From assembly GCF_048544455.1 (NCBI RefSeq), contig NC_133536.1:200139325-200203324 (forward strand): a DNA stretch of 64,000 bases, read 5' to 3'. Below, piece by piece: positions 34,801 to 46,207 of this stretch; within the stretch, counting starts at the first letter, position 1, and every line of letters begins with the position of its first letter. The position numbers and the translations under genes were made by a program. This stretch comes from Silene latifolia. Taxonomy: Eukaryota > Streptophyta > Magnoliopsida > Caryophyllales > Caryophyllaceae. The notes beneath the pieces were generated by a model. It had not been told where the DNA came from. It saw only the letters and a program-made list of their open reading frames with translations, and did no database searches.

Positions 34801-36538
34801 TAAACGGTAATATCTCTTCTTTTTGGATTATTGACACGGGAGCATCCACCACATGTCAGGATGTCTTTCTCACTTTTCTAATATTAAACATATTACTCCT
34901 TTATCCGTTGGTCTCCCTAACGGAGATCTTACAATCGCTACACAAAGTGGCGATATACACCTTTCTTCTCGTCTTATTTTATGAGATGTCTTATATGCCG
35001 CTAATTTATATTGTAATTTAATGTCGGTGTCAAGTCTTTTAAAAGACACGACTCTCACCATTCAATTCTCTCATAATCTTTATCTTATTCAGGACCGTAT
35101 CTCGAAGATGGTGATTGGCGCGAGTGAGGAACATGAGGGGCTTTACTACCTTAAGAGTGTCCGGAACGACAAAGTACATGCTTGTCTAGCTGGGACGGTT
35201 GACTCTGTTGAATTATGGCACCGAAGGTTAGGACACCCCTCTTCACAAATTTCTCGTTTTTTACCTTTTTTGAATAAAGTCTCTAAAACATCGAATATTT
35301 TTCATAGTCAAAATTGTGACATTTGTTTACGCGCGAAGCAAACTCGCGAACATTTTCATTTAAGTTCAAGTCATGCTAATTCTTCTTTTGATCTCATTCA
35401 TTGCGATCTTTGGGGTCCATATTCCGAGAATGCCTCGTGCGGATCTACTTATTTTCTTACTATTGTTGATGATTTTTCACGATCTACATGGGTTTATCTT
35501 TTGCGTCGTAAGAGTGATACTAAACATACCTTATTAAATTTTTTTTCTATGATCGAACGTCAATTTGAGAAAAAAAATTAAAATTTTACGGACCGATAAC
35601 GGCACCGAATTTCGCCCTCTTATCCCCTTCTTCACCGAAAATGGGATCCTCTTTCAAAAATCTAACGTTGACACCCCCCAACAAAATGGGCGGGTCGAAC
35701 GTAAACATCGCCATATTTTGAACGTTGCACGCGCTCTACTTTTTCAAGCAAGTATTTTTGGGGAGAATGCGTTTTGAGTGCTGTTTACCTTATAAACCGT
35801 ACTCCGACGCCTCTTCTACATGGCAAAACGCCTTATGAAATGCTTTTTAATAGACCTCCCCCGTTTGAAAATATACGCATCTTTGGTTGTCTCGCTTACG
35901 CTCGGACTTTAAATCGCTCTCATGACAAATTTGCCCCTAAAAGTTGTAAATGTATTTTCATTGGTTATCCTTTTGGAAAGAAAGGATGGCGTCTCTATGA
36001 TTTGGACACCGGGTCCTATTTTGACTCACGCGATGTCGTCTTTGTCGAAAGTGAATTCCCTTATAAAGGTCTTAACATACACGATCTTGACACTAACTCT
36101 TTCTTCTTAGCGGATTCTTTAACATCCATCGAACAACCTATACTTATCACTACTACATCCGCCTCCACACCATCCACAACGCCCACATCTTCCTCTTCCC
36201 CTGCCACAAACACGGCCCAATCAGCCCAATCAACGACTCCATCGACCGCAGCTACTGAGACCACCGAGACCGACTCTTCCACATCTACGCCTACCAATGA
36301 CCCACAACCCATGGGTCGAGGACATCGTATCAAAATACCGAACTCTAATCTTAACGGTTTTATTCTTTCTAAACCACGCCCCTCATTAAACTCTCTCGTG
36401 GCCTCATCATCGTCTTCAGGTACCGCATTCCCTCTTTCTCAGTATTTAAGTTATGATAAGTTTTCTACTAACCATAAAGCTTTCTTGTCGGCCGTGACTA
36501 AACACCACGAGTCTAGCCATTTTAAAGATGCCGTGTAG
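34801..36538 (+). pseudogene. Copia protease and integrase, element 1
   Basis: The aspartic protease active site WIIDTGAS lies near 34824-34846. The frame is lost soon after; matching protease sequence continues in another frame with a TGA near 34984. The 35021-35581 frame holds the pre-integrase H-H-C-C finger (ELWHRRLGHPSS ... CDICLRAK) and the start of the integrase core (DLIHCDLWGPY). A slip in an A-run near 35572 separates it from TDNGTEF (35593-35610) and QQNGRVERKHR. A further frame change near 35770 precedes AVYLINRTPTPLLHGKTPYE, the integrase C-terminal region. A TAG at 36536 ends it. Core acidic residues D and D are visible, but the enzyme cannot be made as one chain. Confidence 0.85.
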
Positions 36539-36546
36539 GTCAAAAA

Positions 36547-38112
36547 ATGGCCCGATCCATGAAACTTGAACTTGATGCTCTCGACGAAAACAACACTTGG
36601 ACTCTCGAAACTCTACCTTTGCATAAGAAAGCAATTGGTTCCAAGTGGGTCTACAAAATTAAATACAATGCGGATGGGTCTATTGAACGTTACAAAGCAA
36701 GGCTCGTTGTTATGGGAAACAAGCAAGTTGAAGGGGTGGACTACAACGAAACATTTGCCCCTACTATAAAACATGTTACCGTTCGCACCTTGCTTGCTAT
36801 CGCCGCCGCCAAAAGATGGGTCCTTCACCAAATGGATGTTCACAATGCATTTCTCCATGGTGATCTCGATGAGGAAGTTTACATGACACCTCCGCCGAGT
36901 TTTCATCCATCTACAGCCGGCAAGGTTTGTCGTCTTCGAAAGTGTCTCTATGGCTTACGCCAAGCCCCACAGTGTTGGTATGCTAAGCTCGCTTCCGCTC
37001 TCTTACAATATGGATTCAATCAATGCCCATATGATCACTCCTTATTTTCTATTAACCGGCCCAACACCGAGGTACACATACTTGTCTACGTGGATGATTT
37101 GGTCATTTGTGGGAACAATACCGATTTCATTAATCAATTCAAGCAATATTTGAGCACATGTTTTCATATGAAAGACTTGGGAGCTCTCAAATACTTCGGC
37201 CTAGAAATCGCTCGTCATAACTCCGGGATTTTTATTTCTCAACGAAAGTACGCCCTCGACATCTTAAAAGAAACGGGTCTCCTCGGCACACAACCAACTC
37301 CAACACCCATGGAGCAGAATCATAAGTTGGCCCTATCCAAGGCTGCATACATGAGTGATCCCCAATCCTACCGCCGGCTCATCGGCCACCTAATCTATCT
37401 TACCATTAAACGGCCCGAACTTACTTATTCGGTTCATACACTAGGTCAATTTATGAACGCTCCTACCGTCGACCACTGGCAAGTCGCCCTCAAAGTTGTT
37501 AAGTACTTAAAGAACTCGCCGGGTCAAGGCATACTTCTCCGCTCCGACAGTGACCTCCGACTCAATGCCTATTGCGACGCCGACCACGTTTCCTGCCCTA
37601 CCACTCGACGATCACTCTCCGCCTACCTAGTCTTCTTGGGCTCCTCTCCCATCTCTTGGAAAATCAAGAAACAAGTCACCGTATCCCTTTCTTCTGCTGA
37701 ATCCGAGTACCGCGCCATGGCCTTCACCGTCAAAGAACTTAAGTGGCTCAAAGGACTACTTCATTCTCTCGACATTTCTCATGACAAACCCATTCAACTC
37801 AAGTGCGACAACCAATCCGCTCTCTACATAGACCGCAATCCAGTTTTCCACGAGCGCACAAAACATATCGAGATTCATTGCCACTTTATCAGCGAGGAAA
37901 TACAAAAGAACGTCATAGCCCCTAGCTATGTTCACACTAAAGCTCAACTCGCAGACATCTTTACCAAAGCTCTAGGACGAGAATCATTTGAAGACCTTCT
38001 ATCCAAGTTGGGTGTGTTCGACCCTACCCACTCCAACTTGCGCGCGCGGGGGGGGGGTATTAACAAGCACCCTAGAGAGCCGTTGAAGAGCAACGGTCTA
38101 GGAGCCTCATAA
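36547..38112 (+). CDS. Copia reverse transcriptase-RNase H, element 1 (open segment)
   Basis: This 521-codon frame is open. It has the Copia RT start (AIGSKWVYKIKY at about 29-40, YKARLVVMG), LHQMDVHNAFLHGDL, the catalytic YVDD at residues 181-184, and the RNase H part with AYCDADHV (D), SLSSAESEYRAMA (E) and KCDNQSALYI (D). It ends past HIEIHCHFISE and QLADIFTKAL; the last ~25 residues read into the polypurine tract and LTR. The native polyprotein is interrupted upstream, so the first ATG here is only an internal Met. Confidence 0.85.
   Translation: MARSMKLELDALDENNTWTLETLPLHKKAIGSKWVYKIKYNADGSIERYKARLVVMGNKQVEGVDYNETFAPTIKHVTVRTLLAIAAAKRWVLHQMDVHNAFLHGDLDEEVYMTPPPSFHPSTAGKVCRLRKCLYGLRQAPQCWYAKLASALLQYGFNQCPYDHSLFSINRPNTEVHILVYVDDLVICGNNTDFINQFKQYLSTCFHMKDLGALKYFGLEIARHNSGIFISQRKYALDILKETGLLGTQPTPTPMEQNHKLALSKAAYMSDPQSYRRLIGHLIYLTIKRPELTYSVHTLGQFMNAPTVDHWQVALKVVKYLKNSPGQGILLRSDSDLRLNAYCDADHVSCPTTRRSLSAYLVFLGSSPISWKIKKQVTVSLSSAESEYRAMAFTVKELKWLKGLLHSLDISHDKPIQLKCDNQSALYIDRNPVFHERTKHIEIHCHFISEEIQKNVIAPSYVHTKAQLADIFTKALGRESFEDLLSKLGVFDPTHSNLRARGGGINKHPREPLKSNGLGAS
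38050..38057 (+). promoter_or_regulatory. Polypurine tract, Copia element 1
   Basis: A run of about ten G residues directly abuts the 3' LTR start at 38058. Homopolymer length should be treated with caution. Confidence 0.65.
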
Positions 38113-38307
38113 GAGCCGTTGGCTCAAACTCCACACAAGGCAACATATTATCTGCCGTCCGTAATTAGCAATACAAGTTATTTACTTCCGTAAATATGTT
38201 ATTCATTCTTGTGTATAAATAGCATAGTATATACCCATATGTAATCAACATGATTATTTGAATAAATCAATCAGTATCATCTTATTCTATTGTTTACGTC
38301 TTTAACG
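38058..38307 (+). repeat. 3' LTR, Copia element 1
   Basis: Near-identical to 33258-33507, with the TATA box at 38214-38221. Differences include G to A near 38085, G to A near 38129, and three between 38150 and 38170. Confidence 0.9.
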
Positions 38308-38805
38308 AAAATAGTGTATAGTGCATCTCTTAATAATCATTTATTGGGCAGAATAAGTCATTGACGGACTTAATAGAGCCGTGGTGACTATAAAGAATAC
38401 AATCTCAGGCAACAACAGTCTCAACTCTCAACTCTCAAGTGGTTTGATGCTTTCTCGAGAAGCTTAGTTCCATTCTACATCTAGCTTGGCCTCTTCTCAT
38501 GTACTTATTCTTCTCATGTGGTTACTGTTAAGGATAATCATATCTTTCATATTAGGTAACAAACTAACTAATCGAAACTAACTAATCGATATAGTACTTG
38601 ATTGTGTAAATAATACCCCATATACCACCAGTCCTTAATTATAGTGTTTATTATTATATTCATACCATCAACGTAGCTAATTAAGCAATGTCCACGAAGA
38701 CAGACCTAACTTGAAATTGCCACGACGTGAGGTACGTGTCGGGGGTGAGTTCAGTGCATCCACCAAGTCCCTTCATGAGAAACTTATTAATCATGAGTTA
38801 ACCAT
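38308..38805. other. Spacer between two Copia elements
   Basis: No gene or element end identified. An eight-base repeat (CTAACTAATCGA) occurs twice near 38565-38590. Confidence 0.5.
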
Positions 38806-39001
38806 CAAAAACAACCACACCCAAACCACCTTTACCCCCTCGGTACATGCTGACTAGTACCGTCCCAACCAATCCTACACCAACAACCGCTCCAATTACG
38901 ACCGCAACAACCAAAACAATCGACCACCCAAACACAAGCAACCCAAACCCGGCGCTACACCATTCAAGGGTCGATGTCAATACTGTCGTGAATTTGGTCA
39001 T

Positions 39002-39999
39002 GTGATCGAATTTTGCCCTCCTTTTCGAGCTAAATACCCTCATGTCGTCTTCCTACCACCACCCACATCGAACCGTAATCGCGCACATGCCCACACTTCA
39101 ACCCTTCCCGAGGCACCATCCACATCAACCTGGACTATCGATAGTGGTGCCTCTCACCACATCACTGATGACCTTAACACAACACCCTCTCTATGCATCA
39201 ACCTTATGAAGGCCTCGATGACCTAGTCATCGGTGATGGATCTACCCTTGCCATAACCCATATCGATTCTTTCTCCGTCTTAAACTCCAATAATAGCCTT
39301 CCCTTTACTAACGTTTTATGTGTTCCTTCTATTTCCAGAAAATTACTTTCAATTTCGAAATTTTGTATTGATAATAATGCAATTGCAATCTTCTCACATG
39401 ATTTTATTTTCTTAAAGGATAAAACCACCAGACCAATCCCGCTTCATGGGCGAAACCGAGCCGGAACATACGAGTGGCAACCTACATCACCATGTGCACC
39501 CGTATCCAGTCGCTCTGATGACGTCTCCTTGTGGCATCACCGAGGCACCCCTCTACACCAATCCTCAAGCTGCTCAAAACCCGTTTCAATTTACGCATTT
39601 CAAATTTTTCAGTTTTGTAATTCGTGTTTAATTAATAAAAGCCACAAGTTACCGTTTTCAACCTCCACATTACAATCAAACCCACCACTCGACATTATAT
39701 TTTTCGACATGTGGACCTCACTCGTCATTTCGGCTGATTGTCTTAAATGTTATTTAATTTTTGTCGACCATTTCACACATTACATTTGGCTTTTTCCTTC
39801 AAAGAAGAAATCCAAAACCGCCTTAACCTTCCATCGTTTTAAATCACTAATAGAAAATTATTTCAATAAAACCATTAAACAATTTTACTCCGACAATGGA
39901 GGCGAGTATATCAAATTAAATCCCGATTTATTAAACCAAGGCATCACCCATCTAACCTCCCCACCTCAACCCGACCACAACGGTTTTGCCGAGAGATGA
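39002..39999 (+). pseudogene. Copia gag-protease-integrase segment, element 2
   Basis: Two overlapping frames: 39002-39226 ends the gag and starts the protease (WTIDSGASHHITDDLN). 39193-39999 continues the protease (VIGDGSTLAITH, LCVPSISRKLLSISKFC), the pre-integrase finger and the integrase core. A frame change lies at about 39200. The pre-integrase shows only part of its H-H-C-C pattern (WHH, CNSCLINK). The integrase frame stops with TGA at 39997-39999 immediately before the conserved HRHIVE motif. Confidence 0.8.
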
Positions 40000-40115
40000 C
40001 ATCGCCACATTGTTGAAATATGATTGGCCCTTCTAACCCACGCCAATCTACCAACCCAATTTTGGCCCTACGCTTTCACCACCGCCGCATATCTTATCAA
40101 CCGCTTACCCACACC

Positions 40116-43100
40116 CAGGGGCGGATGCAGGAATTTTGGTTTGGGGTGGCACAATTTTTTTTACCGTAATTCTAATATTATTTTGCGCTTATTTACGTAT
40201 TTGTACTCTTTTATCGACATACAAACATGATTAAATATCACCAAAGACTGCATATATTTCGGTAGAATATTGGAAATAAAAGTATTTCTTACATAGATAA
40301 AAATAAGCAATTAAAAAAGTGCAAATCATTAAATTTTGTAACACCCCGTAAATTTGAAGACCTTTATTATAGTTTAAAAGTAATATTTTAATCTATTTTA
40401 ATTTAATATTAATTTATTTGAAATAAAATTTATTTGATAAAATATAATCTTATTTTATTTTGAAGAAATGTAATTATTTTTGATAGTTTAGAAATGTTTA
40501 AAAGTGATTTAAACTATATTTAAACCTTTTACTTTGATAAAATAGATTTCTGATAAAAGTCGTAATATTAGGATTTTCCCATTTCTTACGGTCGTTGGGT
40601 AAACGAGTTTGAATATTGGGCATATGAGTACTTAATCTTTTAGTAAAATCGTGTTTAAGAACTTTAATATTCTCGGAAATCGCGTTCGACGAATATTTCT
40701 AATTTCCGTCGAAACAAACCAAAACATAAACAATTGAAACTCACCTAAACACCCTACCCCAAACCGTGCACCCTCCATCCTCCATGGGTCTCCTCTTCAT
40801 AATTCATTTCCTCAATTCTCATTCTATCACTTCCTTCTTCCAAACACCAAATTCATCTCAAAAATCATCTTTACCAAACCCTAAATCCATCATAACTTCT
40901 TCATTTCTCCACCAAATCGCATAAAAATTATATATTCGGAATCCTTTCTTCATTCCCCATCTAATAATAAACTCTATTTTCATTTCCCCCAATTTTGTTT
41001 AAGACACATTTTTCTAGGGTTTCGAGTTAAGGCTAATTAACATGTTTTTATTGTTTGTATAAGTGAAGATTTTGAAGATGAGTTAGGGGACTCATATATT
41101 GTAGAAGATGATGAGTGATTTCGGTTTCTAGGGCTCTTTCTCAAGTGTTATTGTTCTCTTTTTCTAGCTTAAGGTAACTATTCCGAGTCACTCGACGAAT
41201 TAATGTCACATTAGTAGTTGTATTTGTTGTTTGTTGTTGTTTGTTCTCGTTTGTTGTTGTTTGTTGTTGTTTGAGATGATCTTGTTGATAAATGAATAAA
41301 TGGAGTAAGATGAGTATGCTTATGTTTAATTTATGTTACCCATTTGTATATTATTGTTTGGAACAAATTTGGATGAGGAATTATGTATTGTGACAAGTCC
41401 GTGTTTTGGCTGGAACGCATCAGTACCGGACCGAGACGGTTTCCAATGTTTCCAAAAATATGACAGATTGAACGACATCGAAAAATTAGGTGGTTTAGCC
41501 ACTTGAATCACTCAATTCGGAGTCCGTATGAGTAAATGGCGTCGTTTTATCGATTAAAAATTTATAGAAAAGTTTACCCTTGTGTGAGACGGTTATTTAT
41601 GCTATTTTATTATGCGAGAATTTTGTGGAATTAATTATTTTGTAAGTTGGAATGTTTTCTTTATGTTGATAGTGTTCACATGATAGAAATTGGAATATTG
41701 CATGCGAATGATATTGTAATGAATGTTGTGATTTGGGCCAAAATGGGCCAAGACTCTAAGCTGGGCCAATTTGACCGAATGAGTTTGGTCAAACTAGGTT
41801 TAAACCGGTCAGCCTCGATTTGACCAATGACCCGTCGCGGGACTCGGGTCGAGGGTTTGTCTTTGAGGTGAAATTGGTTGTTATTGGATGTTTTATGTTG
41901 ATGCCTTGATATTTGTGATTATCATTTCATATGTTGGTTGTTGGATGCTTTGGATGCCTTATTCTTGAGTCTTGTTGCCTCTTTGCCATTTTAGCTTGTT
42001 CTCATGGATTATGGTACTGTTGGTTAGCTGGAATTTGGATTATTATTGATATTGGAGATATTGTTGGATTGTCAGCCGAATATGCTCTTGCGTAGCCTTT
42101 CATATGCTAGGGTGTGTATGATCATTCGTGTGTGCAAGTTTGGATTCTTTGCCCCTCTTATGGTTAATTGGGTGTCTTACTTGTCTTGTGTGATGTGGGC
42201 TAAAAGTATTCAAGCTGGGACTAGGTCCTAGGTGAGTATTTCGGCCTTTGTCATAGATAGGCCCTTATAGTCTTTGACGAGTGTTTGTTCACCGCTTAAT
42301 AGCCTTTGTGTCTTAGCTTGGTGGGTTTATATCCAAGTTAGGGCATGACCTTCTGACGTACTCTTAGAAGTATGTGGTCAGCTTAAGTACTAGCCAACCC
42401 TTTGGTGGACTCCTTAGGGGTACTCATGTGTTGTTATCATGGGTCTTGGATGCGGTAGTTTTCCGCATGTCGCTAGGTCTGCGCAGGTTTAGGACTAGGG
42501 TGTTTACCTTACCTCGTGGTATAGACTCGAGTTACAGAGTGGCTATTGACTGTCCTAAGAACTTATGCCTGTCTCTAGATATATTGTCTTTTCTTGTTTG
42601 ATGATCCTATGAGTCGTAGAAGGTGAGATGCAAGCCGGCTACAGTTGATAGGGTTTGGATTCCTGGATATTATGTGATTCACATGATAGTGTAGTATGAG
42701 TCAGTCTAGTATTCACATGCTAGGACTATGTGTTGTTTATATTCTTGTTCGCATGATAAGCATGATTGTCTTGCATTTGTATGCTAAGGCTATGTGTTGT
42801 TCATATTCATATTCTTATGTTTACATGTTATATTAACTATGACATTTCGTGGCTGGGAGAACTCGGAGTTACTCCCCACTGACTGTGGCTTTCGTATTTG
42901 TATAAAATGCGATTGACAGGTAGGTGATGCATATATGGGGTACATGGACGAGCTAGCGAGCAAAGTAACCTTGGGACCTAGATTGGCTTTATTTTATTGT
43001 GACCCTTAAACACTTTTTATGCCATATACTTTTTAGGGACATATGTCTCCCTTTTTCACATTTGGGTTGTATAACTTTGTTTCGCGACTTTAGCGATGTT

Positions 43101-43501
43101 TTATTTATGAGATTTATTTTAGACCTTGCATGTTTGACACCTTCCCATTTGGATATTTTTATAACAGGTTCAGGTTTTAAAAATTACAGGTTTTTACCCA
43201 AATGAACCTATTACAAACATATCCATGCAGTTTTTATCTAGAATTATGTGTTTACTTTTCCGCAATAAATGAGGGTGTCACAATTTTCTCATATTTTAAA
43301 GTTAATAAAGACCAAAAACGCAAAATGAAAAGCAAATTAAGTCACCGTGGGAATTGAATCTGGGGCTGCATGTTATAAGTTTCCTACACTTTACCACTAC
43401 ACTAGTAATATTACATTGTATACAAGGAGAACTAACTAGTACATATAGCTGAAATTTTTGGATCAAGTGAGGGCACTTACCCTCCCCTAAATCCGGCCAT
43501 G
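40116..43501. mobile_element. Non-autonomous hAT element carrying a solo LTR
   Basis: Begins CAGGGGCGGATGCAGG; the complement of its end begins CATGGCCGGATTTAGG. An exact 8-bp duplication CCCACACC flanks it (40108-40115, 43502-43509), splitting an integrase reading frame. The GGGGCGGAT-type terminus is common to a widespread plant hAT family. Without the inserted LTR the element is about 440 bp and non-coding. Confidence 0.9.
40337..43282 (+). mobile_element. Solo LTR of a Ty3/gypsy-type element, 2.9 kb
   Basis: Starts TGTAACACCCCGTAAATTTG and ends GAGGGTGTCACA, short inverted TG...CA ends. AATTTT lies on both sides, overlapping the end base (40332-40337, 43282-43287), so the duplication is 5-6 bp. 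It contains no protein-coding frame, and a GTTGTTT microsatellite (41216-41276). The segment GGCTGGGAGAACTCGGAGTTAC ... CCCACTGACTG near 42852-42885 also occurs in the minus-strand LTRs at 52595-52640 and 55850-55885. That ties it to the same superfamily. Large LTRs of this type suggest a Tekay-like lineage (inference). Confidence 0.7.
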
Positions 43502-43969
43502 CCCACACCTACCCTTGATACCGACATCCCATATTTCCGCCTATTCCAACAACAACCTAATTATAATAAACTTCACAGCTTTGAGTGTCTTTCGTACCCA
43601 TGGCTTAGACCATATACCACGAATAAACACGACCCACGATCACAACCTTGCATCTTTGTTGGCTACTCGGCCACTCAAAGTGTGTATCTATGTCTCGAAC
43701 CAAAAACCTCACACCTGTATACTTCAAGACACGTCAACTTCATTGACCATGAATTTACATACCAAGCCTTAGTCACGAACCCAACCAGCACAAACCGTCT
43801 CACCACTTCTGGTTGGGACAACATGCTGCTCTCCTTTGGTTCCACTTCCACTTCCCAACCTCCTGCCGCCAGCAATAACCCCACACCTCCCATTGCCGAC
43901 ACTACCACCACCCCATATCACCTCTTACAACCACCCACTCCCGGATATCACATGTCAACTCACGACTAA
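43499..43969 (+). pseudogene. Copia integrase C-terminal part, element 2 (after hAT)
   Basis: Continues element 2 after the hAT insertion: FECLSYPWLRPYTTNKHDPRS, QPCIFVGYSATQSVYLCLEP, LYTSRHVNFIDHEF, then a Thr/Pro-rich linker. The first few residues of the frame read from the hAT end and target duplication. A stop at 43969 precedes a Pro-rich linker and the broken start of reverse transcriptase at 44160-44319. Confidence 0.8.
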
Positions 43970-44465
43970 AATTTGACTCCACCCCGCTCTCCTCTTTCTC
44001 CGCTGCCAACTCTCCTGCTACCATTCCCTCCTCGTCACCAGTACCACCATCGGCACCTCTCCACCCCCATCAAACCAGATTACCCAACAATATCATTAAG
44101 ACGAACCCAAAATATGCCAAAATCTTGAATATCTCAACTACACCTCTCCTTCCAACTACCACCTAACAAGCCCTCGCTGGCCCAAATTGGAGTGACGCAT
44201 GCTAGCCGAACACCAAGCCCTCACTCGCAATGAAACCTGGACCTTAGTCCCACCCCATGAAACCCAAAATATTATTGGGTGTAAATGGGTTTACCGCGTC
44301 AAATACCATCCCGATGGGATGTGACACCCCGCGATAATGCGGAAAATATAACTAATAAATTTAAACGGAAATTATGAATTTTCTTTAAACTTCTTATTAC
44401 TAGTTAAAGTTTAACATGCGGGAGTCACTAACAAAATGAAACGAATGCGACAAAAGGAAACTTAG

Positions 44466-45734
44466 TGTAACACCCCCATATCCAGAGGAGCCTTAACTAG
44501 GCCTTCCTTAGCATATAAGGGCGTTACCATCTCGGTTGCCCGAGGAAAGCAGTTACCAAACGTCAATAAAAGAACTATTAAGTTATATTACAAGTGATTC
44601 AAACCAAAATACAATACAAGGTACAACTCAAAGACTACTCGCTATGACCATCATATCTCGTGAAGACTCATCCCCGCCCGGACTCCAGCTATCCACGACA
44701 TCAACACTGCTAAGACCGATCGCTCACCATAAGGGATCACGGCGGACACATAACAACAAACAACACACACGGTCAGTACTGAGACAAGACGAGACAACCA
44801 CAAACGACAACACAAACAATGACACCAGTCCCAACTGCAACCTCAACAATCCAACCAAACTCACCTCGAACGTCCCACTGGACCAGTCCTGCCAGTGGGG
44901 GATCGCAGCCGTTCCCACCTAAGCCCCGCTCATCGTACGAGCGATAACCCTGCTCATTAATGTGCACATCCCCTTCCGTGGCGGGTTCCACGAAGGGCGA
45001 AACTAGGGCGTGAGATCACTCCCGCAAGTGACCCCACTCAGCCGAGAACGCATCTCGAGAACCATCAACACCACAACCACAAGCACAATTACAACACAAT
45101 TCAATTACTATGCCAAGCAACTCCAATACTATCACAACGACCGACACACTAGACGATCTACAGCAACTGAGTAGGCGAACCTACCTTTACGCATCCGCAA
45201 CCAATCCATGCCGACAAACACAGCATCCAGCGCACAAGCAAAGCCTATTACCATCATGCAAATATCTATTACTACAAGCAAAACCCTAACTATGGAAACA
45301 AAGGCACGGATGATGATTATGACATACCTATTAGGGAGAGACAAGGCAAAAGACCGCTACCCGACTCAAGGGACGCTCTTCTAAGGCACAAGGATCTTCA
45401 CAAAGGCTTCCATGGAGGTTTTGAGGTGAAGGGAAGGGAAAGAGGCGGCTGAAGGATAGGAGGAAAGTGGCGAAAGTGATTTGCGGATTTAACAAAACGC
45501 GATATAAAACCCCAATGAAAACCAGGCACTCGATCGAGTACCCAACATACTCGATCGAGTAACCCCCTACTCGATCGAGTGCCCTAGCTACTCGATCGAG
45601 TAGCCTCTACTCTATCGAGTACCACTCTTAAAACGCACCCCAAGATGGTTTGGCATACTTCCCTAAGGTTACTCCCGCCCCAAGGACACAATCAACGCCG
45701 GGTCAAAGGGATCCCTAAAAGGGCGGGTATTACA
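44466..45734 (-). repeat. 3' LTR of the Athila-like element
   Basis: Contains five TACTCGATCGAGTA-type palindromes at 45536-45625, near the transcriptional start side of the LTR. The short plus-strand frames here are duplicated in the other LTR and are not genes. Confidence 0.85.
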
Positions 45735-45747
45735 GTCTTCCCCCCTT
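45735..45747 (-). promoter_or_regulatory. Polypurine tract of the Athila-like element
   Basis: GTCTTCCCCCC on the plus strand is GGGGGGAAGAC on the element strand, directly before the 3' LTR. Confidence 0.75.
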
Positions 45748-46162
45748 AAAAAGAACTTCGTCCCCGAAGTTCAACTCACCTCTCCCGCTCGCGACGTGGA
45801 AACAATACGACCTTACTAAACTTCCCGGCCAAACCATTGCCTCCTGAAAATACCATCCCCCCCCCCATGCCATCATCATCACCGACCACATATAAATCTA
45901 TCGACTCTTGTCACTATCATGCAAGTTTTATCACAACAACCGTTACTTTATATACACATAAAACATCCGACGCGCAGTGCGAATCGCCGCTCACGAACTT
46001 CCAACATACACTAATTCTTCGTCCAACCATCCACCTAGAACATATCTCATATCAACTTTCATGTGGTACAACTAATGCCACCCTGTTACTTGGCAACATG
46101 ATTCAGATACAATCACACTCGCTTTAAAGAACTAAAGAAAATAAGTCGTTATACTTCAACAA

Positions 46163-46165
<3 letters not shown>

Positions 46166-46201
<36 letters not shown>
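46166..46201 (+). repeat. 36-base T homopolymer
   Basis: Uninterrupted T run within the element interior; length may be unreliable. A poly-lysine antisense frame here is an artefact of it. Confidence 0.9.

Positions 46202-46207
<6 letters not shown>

Larger units (their letters stand above)
33258..38307 (+). mobile_element. Ty1/copia retrotransposon, element 1 (near full length, defective)
   Basis: Two 250-bp LTRs (33258-33507, 38058-38307) differ at about six positions. A primer site follows the 5' LTR, and a G-run polypurine tract precedes the 3' LTR. The interior order is gag, protease, integrase, reverse transcriptase, RNase H, the Copia order. The LTRs start TATTAAC, not TG, and the right one ends CG, not CA. 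No 5-bp duplication is present, though GAAAATA lies at 33246-33252 and right after 38306. The coding region has several stops and frameshifts, so it is not autonomous. Confidence 0.9.
38806..44319 (+). mobile_element. Ty1/copia retrotransposon, element 2 (5'-truncated, interrupted)
   Basis: Gag zinc knuckle CQYCREFGHVIEFC (38973-39014), protease WTIDSGASHH (39130-39160), pre-integrase SLWHHRGTP, integrase DIIFFDMWT, SDNGGEY (39890-39910) and PPQPDHNGFAER are seen in order. The integrase C-terminal part (AAYLINRLPTP) is cut at 40115 by a hAT element and resumes at 43510 (FRLFQQQPNYNKLHSFECLSYP, QPCIFVGYS). The start of reverse transcriptase (NETWTLVPPHETQNIIG, CKWVYRVKYHPDG) ends at 44319, where a minus-strand Ty3-type element begins. 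Stops and frame changes occur throughout. No 5' LTR seen; the rest of RT was not found further right. Confidence 0.85.

Noticed and set aside
36061..36333. Minus-strand Val/Glu-rich frame of 90 codons
   Set aside because: It is antisense to the Thr/Ser-rich linker of Copia pol.
44536..44922. 128-codon plus-strand frame
   Set aside because: It repeats as 51199-51591 in the other LTR, runs antisense to the element and has no domain.
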